Assembly: GCF_028290625.1 (NCBI RefSeq)
Contig: NZ_JAQGJM010000012.1
Coordinates: forward strand, 186,001-250,000
Reading direction: 5' to 3'
Length of the DNA: 64,000 nt
Origin: Devosia sp.
Lineage (GTDB): Bacteria; Pseudomonadota; Alphaproteobacteria; Rhizobiales; Devosiaceae
The notes below the pieces were generated by a model. That model had not been told where the DNA came from. It worked only from the letters and a program-made list of their open reading frames with translations, and did not search any database. Numbering within the stretch: position 1 is the stretch's first letter; every line of letters starts with the position of its first letter. Of the stretch, positions 26,253-34,089 are shown piece after piece. A program made the position numbers and the translations under genes.

Positions 26253-26582
26253 ATGAAACGATACGGTTCCGTCATCGGGCTCAAGCCCGAGCAGATTACC
26301 GAATACAAGCGGGTCCACGCCGCAGTGTGGCCGGATGTGTTGGCGCAGATCAAGGCCAGCGGGATTGCCAACTATTCGATTTTCCTGCGCGAGCCGGAAA
26401 ACCTGCTGTTCGCCTATTACGAATATGTGGGGACCGACCACGATGCCGATATGGCCGCAATGGCTGCCGATCCGCGGACGCAGGAATGGTGGGCCGTGTG
26501 CATGCCGATGCAGGCCCCCCTGGATACGCGCGCCGAGGGCGAATGGTGGGTGGGCACCGAAGAAGTTTTCCACGTCGACTGA
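26253..26582 (+). CDS. L-rhamnose/L-fucose mutarotase (RhaM family)
   Basis: A 109-residue small ferredoxin-like protein. IGLKPEQITEYKRVHAAVWP, with the catalytic His, then IKASGIANYSIFLRE and LFAYYEYVG match the RhaM family that interconverts alpha and beta anomers of 6-deoxy sugars. The ATG is one base past the lactonase stop, so the two are co-translated. In this locus it probably supplies the right anomer of L-fucose to a dehydrogenase. Confidence 0.9.
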   Translation: MKRYGSVIGLKPEQITEYKRVHAAVWPDVLAQIKASGIANYSIFLREPENLLFAYYEYVGTDHDADMAAMAADPRTQEWWAVCMPMQAPLDTRAEGEWWVGTEEVFHVD

Positions 26583-26687
26583 AGCGGGTTCACACTGGCG
26601 CGGTCGCAATTGGATTACGCCGATGAGCGTTTTCCGAAAGCGCCGCGCCGCTGCTGAACGCAAAACGGGTCTTGCCTCGATATCTCG

Positions 26688-26710
26688 TATGTGAAAAGAT
26701 TATTCACATA
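26688..26710. promoter_or_regulatory. Dyad TATGTGAA-N7-TTCACATA, candidate operator
   Basis: Perfect 8-bp arms (26688-26695 and 26703-26710) with a seven-base spacer lie 39 bases before the start of the oxidoreductase operon. Shares 16 of 23 bases with the motif at 24486, suggesting the same regulator, probably the IclR protein. Confidence 0.6.
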
Positions 26711-26748
26711 AGAATGACGCCGCATTGGCCGTCGCGAGGGAGGGGCAA

Positions 26749-27813
26749 GTGCCCACGGACTATTCGGCATTGCGCCAGAGCTGGCCAAAGCCCAGCGCGC
26801 CGCGCCCGATCGTGATCATCGGGGCCGGCGGCATCGTCAACGATGCGCATTTGCCGGCCTATCGGCTGGCCAGTCTGCCGGTCGCCGGCGTGTTCGACAT
26901 CGACCGCGACAAGGCGCTGGCGCTGGCCGCCAAGTGGGACATTCCGGCGTTTGCGACGCTGGAAGAGGCGATCGCCACGCCTGGGGCGATCTATGACCTC
27001 GCCCTGCCCCCGGTCGCGCATCTGGATGTTTTGCCCAAGCTGCCCGATGGCGCGGCCGTGCTGCTGCAAAAGCCGATGGGGCGAGACTTGAGCGATGCCA
27101 CCGCCATCCTCAAGCTGTGCCGCGCCAAGAAACTCGTCGCGGCGGTCAATTTCCAGCTGCGGTTTTCCCCGATGATGCTGGCGGTGGCCGATGCGCTGGA
27201 ACGCGGTTGGCTGGGCAGACTGATCGATACCGAAGTGCACCTGAACCTCGTGACGCCATGGGAGCTGTTCCCGTTTCTCAAAGGCGCGCCGAGGGTCGAA
27301 ATCGCAGTTCATTCAATCCATTACCTCGACCTGATCCGGGCGCTGCTGGGCAATCCGGTGGGCGTGCATGCCCGCACCATGGGCCACCCGTCGACCGAAC
27401 TGGCGCAGACGCGGACGAGCGCGCTGATCGATTTCGAGGACGGCGTGCGCACCACGATGAGCATCAACCACAACCACGATTTCGGCCGCAAATTCCAGGA
27501 TGCCAGCTTCCGTTTCGAAGGCACCGAGGGCGCGGCCATGGTCAAGCTGGGCCTGCTGCTGAACTATCCCGCAGGCGAGCCCGACGAACTCTGGATCACC
27601 CGCAAGGGCGAGGACTGGCAACAGGTTGCCCTCAGCGGCGGCTGGTTCCCCCATGCCTTTGTTGGCACGATGAGCAATCTGCAGCGCTTCGCAGCGGGCG
27701 AGGATGACCGACTGGTCTCGTCGGTTGAGGATGCGTGGCACACCATGGCACTGGCCGAAGCGGCATTCGCCTCGGCAGCAGCGCCCGCAACCCAGGTTCA
27801 GGCACAACCATGA
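26749..27813 (+). CDS. Gfo/Idh/MocA-family oxidoreductase
   Basis: A 354-residue NAD(P)-dependent sugar oxidoreductase. N-terminal [16 protein letters not shown] is the Rossmann motif (a GxGG variant), LQKPMGRDL is the family EKP-type block with catalytic Lys, and [10 protein letters not shown] carries the active-site His. GTG at 26749 is preferred as GGGAGGGG ends four bases before it; a TTG at 26725 is alternative. First gene of a coupled five-gene operon. It might be the sugar dehydrogenase that the fucose route lacks here, but no sequence feature proves the substrate. Confidence 0.85.
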   Translation: MPTDYSALRQSWPKPSAPRPIVIIGAGGIVNDAHLPAYRLASLPVAGVFDIDRDKALALAAKWDIPAFATLEEAIATPGAIYDLALPPVAHLDVLPKLPDGAAVLLQKPMGRDLSDATAILKLCRAKKLVAAVNFQLRFSPMMLAVADALERGWLGRLIDTEVHLNLVTPWELFPFLKGAPRVEIAVHSIHYLDLIRALLGNPVGVHARTMGHPSTELAQTRTSALIDFEDGVRTTMSINHNHDFGRKFQDASFRFEGTEGAAMVKLGLLLNYPAGEPDELWITRKGEDWQQVALSGGWFPHAFVGTMSNLQRFAAGEDDRLVSSVEDAWHTMALAEAAFASAAAPATQVQAQP

Positions 27814-28361
27814 GCGAATTCGCACCCACCGTTGGCGTCCATTCCACCCATCCCAAGACCATGCCGGAGGCGCACGCCGATATCCCGGTGTGGAATGCGG
27901 AGAACTGGTTTTACGAGGACTGGCAGGTCGGGCACAAAATCCGCTCGTTGCGGCGCACGATCTCGGAGGGGGAATCGATGCAGTTCAACGCGCTGGTGAC
28001 CGACATGCACCCGTACGTGGCGGACGATATTTTCGCCCAGAGCGAGGGCCAGTTCGGTAAGCGGCTGGTGGCGGGCGCGTTCGTGTTTTCGGCCGGGCTG
28101 GGGCTTGTGGCGACCAATTGCGTCAACGCCTTCTCGTATGGCTATGACCGCCTGCGCTTCATCAAGCCGACCTTCATCGGCGACACGATTTATACGATCC
28201 GCACTAACCTCGAGAAATCGCCGAAATACCAGAAGCTGGGCCTGATCCGCGCCAGCTACGAGGTGTTCAAGGGCGAGGGCGAGCTGGTGCTATATTGCGA
28301 GCATATCCAGACGGTTCTCTACAAAAATCCGGCTGACTTCGTCGGCAAGACGGAGAAATAA
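27810..28361 (+). CDS. MaoC-like hydratase-fold protein, degenerate active site
   Basis: A 183-residue hot-dog fold protein of the MaoC/R-hydratase group. [20 protein letters not shown] is a strong family segment. The catalytic Asp-x4-His motif appears as [10 protein letters not shown], in which the Asp is present but the expected His is absent, so it may need a partner such as the MaoC at 30647. Its ATG overlaps the oxidoreductase stop (ATGA). Acyl-CoA or beta-hydroxy acid chemistry is expected for the family; the substrate is unknown. Confidence 0.8.
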   Translation: MSEFAPTVGVHSTHPKTMPEAHADIPVWNAENWFYEDWQVGHKIRSLRRTISEGESMQFNALVTDMHPYVADDIFAQSEGQFGKRLVAGAFVFSAGLGLVATNCVNAFSYGYDRLRFIKPTFIGDTIYTIRTNLEKSPKYQKLGLIRASYEVFKGEGELVLYCEHIQTVLYKNPADFVGKTEK

Positions 28362-28365
28362 AGCC

Positions 28366-29523
28366 ATGAGCGACACCGAAACCAAGCTGCTCGACGGCCT
28401 TGTCGTCGTGGACATGTGCCAGTTCCTCAGCGGCCCCTATGCCAGCCTGCGATTGCAGGATCTGGGCGCGCGGGTGATCAAGATCGAGCGACCGGATGGG
28501 GGCGATCTCAGCCGTCGGCTGTATCTGAGCGATACGGAAATCGGCGGGGATTCGACGATTTTCCACGCCATCAACCGGTCCAAGGAGAGTCTGGCGCTGG
28601 ACCTCAAGAATGCCGACGACCTGGCGGCTTTGCGCAAGCTGTTGCTTAAGGCCGATGTGGTACTGCAGAATTTCCGGCCGGGCGTGATCGAGCGGCTGGG
28701 ACTGGATTACGAGGCGGTCAAGGCGATCAATCCAGGCATCGTTTACGCCTCGATCACCGGCTATGGCGACGAAGGCCCGTGGGTGGATCGTCCGGGCCAG
28801 GACCTGCTGGCGCAAGCTCGATCCGGCGTGATGTGGCTCAACGGCGATCACGATCAGGGACCAGTGCCGTTCGGGCTGGCGATTGCCGATATGCTGGCCG
28901 GTGCCGCCGTGGCCCAAGGCATCCTCGCCGCTTTGGTACGGCGCGGCATTTCCGGACAGGGCGCCCATATCGAGACCAGCCTCCTGGAAGTGCTGGTGGA
29001 TTTCCAATTCGAGGTTTTGACCACCCATCTCAACGACGGACGCCGGGTGCCCAAGCGTAGCGAATTCCGCTCGGCTCATGCCTATCTTTCGGCACCCTAT
29101 GGGGTTTATCCGACCGCCGACGGATATCTGGCGATCGCTATGACGCCGCTGGGCAAACTGCAGAAACTGTTGGAGATCGCGGCGCTTGGCGCCTATGCCG
29201 ATCCAAAAAGCTGGTTCACGGCGCGCGACGCGATCAAGCAGTTGATCGCCGAGCGACTGTCGATGCAATCCACCGCACATTGGCTGAGCATACTTGAGCC
29301 GGCCGATATCTGGTGCGCCAAGGTGCTGGATTGGCCGGAGCTGATGGCCAGCGAGGGTTTCAAGGCACTCGACATGCTGCAGACGGTGACGCGCGAGGAC
29401 AATGTGTCGATCACCACCACCAAGTCGCCGCTGCGGATCAACGGCAAGCGGGCCCAAACCACGCGAGCCGCCCCGCTGATCGGCGAGCAGAGCGCGAAAA
29501 TCCGCGCGGAGTTCGGCTTGTGA
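28366..29523 (+). CDS. CaiB/BaiF-type (class III) CoA-transferase
   Basis: A 385-residue enzyme that moves CoA between carboxylic acids. LDGLVVVDMCQFLSGPYAS at the N-terminus, LGARVIKIERPDGGD, NRSKESLALDLK and the nucleophile block RPGQDLLAQ with Asp near 146 are family hallmarks. It starts four bases after the first MaoC gene and overlaps the next gene. With two MaoC proteins around it, it should activate an acid to its CoA ester before or after (de)hydration. The acid is not known. Confidence 0.9.
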   Translation: MSDTETKLLDGLVVVDMCQFLSGPYASLRLQDLGARVIKIERPDGGDLSRRLYLSDTEIGGDSTIFHAINRSKESLALDLKNADDLAALRKLLLKADVVLQNFRPGVIERLGLDYEAVKAINPGIVYASITGYGDEGPWVDRPGQDLLAQARSGVMWLNGDHDQGPVPFGLAIADMLAGAAVAQGILAALVRRGISGQGAHIETSLLEVLVDFQFEVLTTHLNDGRRVPKRSEFRSAHAYLSAPYGVYPTADGYLAIAMTPLGKLQKLLEIAALGAYADPKSWFTARDAIKQLIAERLSMQSTAHWLSILEPADIWCAKVLDWPELMASEGFKALDMLQTVTREDNVSITTTKSPLRINGKRAQTTRAAPLIGEQSAKIRAEFGL

Positions 29524-30647
29524 CGATCACTCTCAAGGGCATGACCTGGAAGCACCCACGGGGTTTCGATCCGATGGTGGCGACCTCGGCGCTGTGGCGC
29601 GACAAGACCGGGGTGCAGATCGAGTGGGATCAGCGGAGTCTACAGGATTTCGAGACCTTTCCGGTCGAGGAATTGGCGCGGGCCTATGACCTGATCGTCA
29701 TCGATCATCCCCATGTGGGGCAGATCACCGACGAGAAGTGCCTGGCGCCGCTGGACGTAGCAGGTCGTGAGGGCGAGCGGGACGAGCTGGCACGGCACAG
29801 TGTCGGCCAATCCTATCCGAGCTATACGTGGGCCGGCCATCAATGGGCATTTCCCATCGATGCCGCGACGCAGGTGCAGGCCTATCGCGCCGATATCGTC
29901 CAAGGTCCGGCGACCAGTTGGGCGGATGTGATCGGGCTGGCCAAGGCCGGACAGGTGGTGCTGCCGATGATGGCGCCGCATAGCCTGATGACGTTTTATA
30001 CGCTGGCCGGCAATCTGGGCCACGCTTGCAATACGGGCCAAGGCGAGCTGATCGGGGCTGCGGCCGGGGCCGAGGTGATCGAGCACCTGCGCGAGCTGGT
30101 GGCGTTGATCGAGCCGTCCAATTTTGCCATGGACCCGATTGCGGCCAGCGAAGCGATGGCGCGCGAACATCCCCTCGTCAGCGTGATGCCCTATGGCTAT
30201 GGCTATTTGAGCTATGCGCTCAAGGGTTTCCGGCCGGGGCGGCTGAAATTCGCCGATATTCCCGATGCTGGTGGCCTGGGTCCGGTGGGCTCGGCGCTGG
30301 GCGGTACCGGGATCGCTGTTTCGGCATTTTCGCAGCATCGCGAGGCGGCGCTCGACTATGCGTATTGGGTCGCCAGTGGCGGCATCCAGAGCACGATTTA
30401 TGCCGAGGCCGGTGGGCAGCCGGGGCATGGGTTGGCCTGGGAAAACGAGGCGGTGAACGCGGCAGTGGACGGGTTTTACCGGGACACGCGGCGGACGCTG
30501 GAAACGTCCTGGGTACGGCCGCGGCACAACGGTTACATGGGCTTCCAGGATGCGGCATCGAAGCGCCTCAATGCCGGCTTGCTCGGCAAGGAGAGCCCTG
30601 CCCTGATCGTCGCCGAGATCAACCGCCTGTATCGGGAGAGCTTCTGA
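29520..30647 (+). CDS. Solute-binding-protein-like protein without export signal
   Basis: A 375-residue protein with the fold features of cluster B ABC binding proteins: KHPRGFDPMVATSALWRDKT, TGVQIEWDQRSLQDF, YDLIVIDHPHVGQI, WAFPIDAATQVQAYR, GGTGIAVSAFSQH and a late WVASGGIQ. The N-terminus is polar and there is no signal peptide, and the GTG start overlaps the CoA-transferase stop (GTGA), so no leader can lie upstream. It may be a cytoplasmic ligand-binding protein. No permease or ATPase gene is in this operon. Confidence 0.78.
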   Translation: MTITLKGMTWKHPRGFDPMVATSALWRDKTGVQIEWDQRSLQDFETFPVEELARAYDLIVIDHPHVGQITDEKCLAPLDVAGREGERDELARHSVGQSYPSYTWAGHQWAFPIDAATQVQAYRADIVQGPATSWADVIGLAKAGQVVLPMMAPHSLMTFYTLAGNLGHACNTGQGELIGAAAGAEVIEHLRELVALIEPSNFAMDPIAASEAMAREHPLVSVMPYGYGYLSYALKGFRPGRLKFADIPDAGGLGPVGSALGGTGIAVSAFSQHREAALDYAYWVASGGIQSTIYAEAGGQPGHGLAWENEAVNAAVDGFYRDTRRTLETSWVRPRHNGYMGFQDAASKRLNAGLLGKESPALIVAEINRLYRESF

Positions 30648-31096
30648 TGGAGCGGCCACGCCACTTCGAGGACTACGTGCTGGGCGAAACCCGCAAGACC
30701 TATGGGCGTACCATCACTGAGACCGATTTCGTGGTTCATGCCGGCCATACGGGGGATTTCTTCCCGCACCATATGGACGCCGAGGCGATGAAAGACTCGC
30801 CTTGGGGCCAGCGCATCGCCCATGGCACCATGACCTTTGCCATCGGTATTGGCCTGACCGCCAGCGAGATCAATCCGCTGGCCTTCTCCTATGGCTATGA
30901 GCGGCTGCGGTTTCCCAAGCCAGTGTTCATCGGCGACACGATGCACACCACGCTGACCATTACGGGGCTCGACCCCGATCCCAAGCGGGCCGACCATGGC
31001 CGCATTACCGAGGCGGTGCGCGTGCTCAACCAGCGCGGCGAGACTGTGCTGGCGTGTGACCACATCTATCTGGCGCAGCGGCGGCTGTCCGAGTAA
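30647..31096 (+). CDS. MaoC-family hydratase with intact active site
   Basis: A 149-residue hot-dog protein. GDFFPHHMD supplies the Asp and His pair expected of (R)-specific enoyl-CoA hydratases; GQRIAHGTMTF and FSYGYERLRFPKPVFIGDT follow. Its ATG overlaps the preceding stop (TGATG). It and the degenerate MaoC at 27810 share the FSYGY-RLRF block, so they may form a heteromer. Likely hydrates or dehydrates an acyl-CoA made by the CoA-transferase. Confidence 0.87.
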   Translation: MERPRHFEDYVLGETRKTYGRTITETDFVVHAGHTGDFFPHHMDAEAMKDSPWGQRIAHGTMTFAIGIGLTASEINPLAFSYGYERLRFPKPVFIGDTMHTTLTITGLDPDPKRADHGRITEAVRVLNQRGETVLACDHIYLAQRRLSE

Positions 31097-31122
31097 GGCA
31101 TGGCCTAGCCCACCTACCGTCC

Positions 31123-31200
31123 TTCCCGCGGACTTGATCCGCGGGCCTCTCGTCGCTCATGCTGTGTTGAGGGTGGCGCGCGGGTCAAGCCCGCGGGAAG
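31123..31200. repeat. Family A palindromic pair
   Basis: TTCCCGCGGACTTGATCCGC and GGGTCAAGCCCGCGGGAA flank CGTCGCTCATGCTGTGTTGAGG, matching the copies at 16621 and 33979. It follows the MaoC operon. Confidence 0.85.
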
Positions 31201-31318
31201 AAAGAGTGGGTTGGCAGGCATGATGCCCACGAGAACCCAAGCGTTGGATGGGTTTATGCCTTGAACCGGCCACCGCGCCGGGGCAGTGTCGCCCTCAACA
31301 CGAATGAGGACGTTTTCG

Positions 31319-32152
31319 ATGGCTTTCAACTCCGCTGACCGTATTGCGGTCTCCACTTGGTCGCTGCACCGGATGCTGGGCACCACCTATCCGCACAATC
31401 TCGACAGTCTCGAGATCGGGCCGGTGCAGGAGACCTATGGCGAGGTCGACGAGTCGCTGCTCGATATTCCCTCGGCCATTGCCAATCACGGTATCAACCG
31501 ACTGGAACTGGTGTCGTTTCACCTGCCGAGCAAGGACCCGGTCTATCTGGGCGAATTGCGCAGTGCGCTGAGCAATGCCGACGTCGCCCTGCAGACGCTC
31601 CTAATCGATGCCGGCGATATCAGCGATCCAGCCACCAGCGCGCGCGATACCGAGTGGATCTGGAGCTGGATCGAGATCGCCAACCAGCTCGGCGCCGAAC
31701 GCGCCCGCGTCATCGCAGGCAAGCAGAAGCCGACGCGCGACGCGCTGGACCTCTCGGTCAAGGCGCTGACGTCCCTCGCTGAGCGCAATGCCGGCTCCAA
31801 GGTGCGGCTGACCACCGAGAACTGGTTTGACCTGTTGGCTGAGCCCGCGCAGGTGCACTATCTGCTCGACAAGCTGGACGGGCGCATCGGGCTCAATGGC
31901 GATTTCGGCAATTGGGGCCGTGCCACCAAGTATGACGACCTGCGCGCCATTTTCGGGCGGGCGGAAACCTGCCACGCCAAGGGTAGTTTTGCGGACGGAA
32001 AGCTGGACGAGGCCGACTATGGCCAATGCCTGCAGGCGGCCGAGGAGGCGGGCTACAAAGGCCCCTATACGCTGATTTTCGACGCCGAAACGCCGGACGA
32101 ATGGGCCGGTATCGAGACCGAAAAAGAATTCATCGAAGAACTGCTCAAGTAG
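31319..32152 (+). CDS. Sugar phosphate isomerase/epimerase-like TIM barrel protein
   Basis: A 277-residue xylose-isomerase-like TIM barrel. IAVSTWSLHRMLG at the N-terminus, NRLELVSFHLP, a metal-type Glu in RLTTENWFDLL, GLNGDFGNWG and CHAKGSF are the usual strand-end motifs with Glu, Asp and His ligands. Family members epimerise or isomerise sugars and cyclitols. ATG at 31319 has GAGGA eight bases upstream. It stands between two family A repeats and may belong with the sugar locus, but its substrate is not known. Confidence 0.82.
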   Translation: MAFNSADRIAVSTWSLHRMLGTTYPHNLDSLEIGPVQETYGEVDESLLDIPSAIANHGINRLELVSFHLPSKDPVYLGELRSALSNADVALQTLLIDAGDISDPATSARDTEWIWSWIEIANQLGAERARVIAGKQKPTRDALDLSVKALTSLAERNAGSKVRLTTENWFDLLAEPAQVHYLLDKLDGRIGLNGDFGNWGRATKYDDLRAIFGRAETCHAKGSFADGKLDEADYGQCLQAAEEAGYKGPYTLIFDAETPDEWAGIETEKEFIEELLK

Positions 32153-32222
32153 GCGATCACTTGTAAGAAACTGCCCTGGATTCTAAGGCAGTTATTAACG
32201 GGCTCTCCGGCACATTGGGCAA

Positions 32223-33944
32223 ATGCCGGAGCCGCTGACAAAATTTCGATCGCCCAGTCCCTCGTTGGACAGGAACAAGTCGATTCTGGCCAAGATCGTC
32301 GATAATGCGGCGATCGGCATGGTCATTGCCGGCATGGACGGCCACCTGCGCTATGGCAATCGCGCGTTCATCGAAATGCTGGGCTATGGTGCCGAGGCCT
32401 ACCAGGGTCTGAGCATTCTCGATCTGGTGCATGAAGACGATACCGGCGCGGCGCGCTTGCAGCTCGATCGGCTGACGCGCGGCGAAGTCGACGACTATCG
32501 CGCCGAGCATCGTTTCCGCCACGCAGATGGCAGCGCGCTCTGGGTCACGGTCGCCGTATCGGCGCTAAGGCCGGAGGACCCCCAGGAGCCGCTCTACCTG
32601 ATCGTGCAGATCACCAATATCGAACTGCAGAAGCGTGCCGAAGAGGCGCTGGCCTATTCCGAAAGCCGCTGGAATTTCGCGCTGGAAAGCGCCGGCCAGG
32701 GCGTGTGGGACCACGACATCGTCAACGACACGATGTTCTATTCGCGCATGTGGCGCATCATGCGCGGCATTCCACCCGACGAAGCGGTGCCGCAGGATCA
32801 CCTGCCCGAGTGGTTATCGCGCATTCATCCCGACGATCTGGCGCATGTGACGACCAATATGCGGCGGCAGGACGAGGGCAAAGACGACTTCGAGGGACTG
32901 GAATATCGCGAACGCCGGCGCGACGGCAGCTATGTGTGGATCCTAAGCCGCGGCAAGCCGGTGGAATGGGACGCCGAAGGCAACCCGATCCGCACGCTGG
33001 GCACCGACACCGACATTACCCGCCTCAAAACCATCGAGGCGGAACTGGCGGCCGAAAAGGAGCGCCTGCGTATCACGCTGGAGGCCATTGGCGATGGCAT
33101 GATCTCGACCGACGCGTTGGGCAATATCCTGTTCATGAACGCCTCGGCCCAGGCGCTGACCGGGTATTCGGCGGCGGAAGCCACCGGCAGGTCGGTGCGC
33201 GAGATCTTTGCCATTCGCAACGAGATGACCGGCCTGGTCGAGGAATGCCCGGTGGCTGTCTGTCTGGCGCAGGACGGGCCGGTGCATATCGAGGACGATA
33301 TGGTGCTGGTGGGGCGCGACGGCATCGGCCGCGATATCCGCTGTTCGTCGGCACCGGTGCGCGATAATCGAGGCGTCATCGGCGCAGTGCTGGTGTTCCA
33401 GGACGTCACGCATAGCCGGGCGCTGCAGCGGCAACTGACCCATTCGGCCAATCATGACGACCTGACCGGGCTGCCCAACCGGGCGGCGTTCGACCGGGCG
33501 CTGAACGGCGCCATTGCCACCGCGCGGGACGGCAACCGGCAGCATGGATTGCTCTATATCGATCTCGACCGCTTCAAGCCGGTCAACGACACCGCCGGCC
33601 ATGCGGCGGGCGACGCCCTGCTCAAGCAGGTGGCGCAGACCATTCGCGGCTGTTGCCGTAGCCACGACATTGCGGCGCGGGTCGGCGGCGACGAATTCAC
33701 CGTGCTGCTGCAGGATAGCCTCGCGGCCAGTGCCAAGACGACGGCCGACAAGATCGTGCGGGCGATCACCGCTTTGGCGTTCAGTTGGGCGGGACAGACC
33801 TATCGCATCGGCGCCAGCATCGGCATCGCGACGATTGGCGCAGGACCTGCTTCGCCGCTCGGTTTCATGGGTGAAGCTGACGCCGCGTGCTATGCGGCCA
33901 AGGCTGGCGGCCGCGGGATTGCTATAGCGTTCCGGGATATTTGA
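32223..33944 (+). CDS. Diguanylate cyclase with three PAS domains
   Basis: A 573-residue soluble signalling protein. Three PAS domains (about residues 15-130, 145-265 and 285-400) precede a GGDEF domain (about 410-572) with motif ARVGGDEFTVLL. The RxxD inhibitory site is present as RSHD five residues before GGDEF, so product feedback is likely. No EAL domain and no membrane helices. It makes cyclic di-GMP, probably in answer to a small ligand or redox state sensed by PAS. The ribosome site is weak. No partner gene lies next to it. Confidence 0.93.
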   Translation: MPEPLTKFRSPSPSLDRNKSILAKIVDNAAIGMVIAGMDGHLRYGNRAFIEMLGYGAEAYQGLSILDLVHEDDTGAARLQLDRLTRGEVDDYRAEHRFRHADGSALWVTVAVSALRPEDPQEPLYLIVQITNIELQKRAEEALAYSESRWNFALESAGQGVWDHDIVNDTMFYSRMWRIMRGIPPDEAVPQDHLPEWLSRIHPDDLAHVTTNMRRQDEGKDDFEGLEYRERRRDGSYVWILSRGKPVEWDAEGNPIRTLGTDTDITRLKTIEAELAAEKERLRITLEAIGDGMISTDALGNILFMNASAQALTGYSAAEATGRSVREIFAIRNEMTGLVEECPVAVCLAQDGPVHIEDDMVLVGRDGIGRDIRCSSAPVRDNRGVIGAVLVFQDVTHSRALQRQLTHSANHDDLTGLPNRAAFDRALNGAIATARDGNRQHGLLYIDLDRFKPVNDTAGHAAGDALLKQVAQTIRGCCRSHDIAARVGGDEFTVLLQDSLAASAKTTADKIVRAITALAFSWAGQTYRIGASIGIATIGAGPASPLGFMGEADAACYAAKAGGRGIAIAFRDI

Positions 33945-33978
33945 AGAAGTGTCCATATCCTTCAACACACTCTGGCCC

Positions 33979-34055
33979 TTCCCGCGGACTTGATCCGCGG
34001 GCCTCGCGTCGCTTGTGCCGTGTTGAGAATGGCCCGCGGGTCGAGCCCGCGGGAA
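33979..34055. repeat. Family A palindromic pair
   Basis: TTCCCGCGGACTTGATCCGC and GGGTCGAGCCCGCGGGAA flank CGTCGCTTGTGCCGTGTTGAG; sits between the convergent cyclase and oxidoreductase genes. Confidence 0.85.
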
Positions 34056-34089
34056 GGACAGTGGGTGGGGTTAGATGGACGAGCCAATC

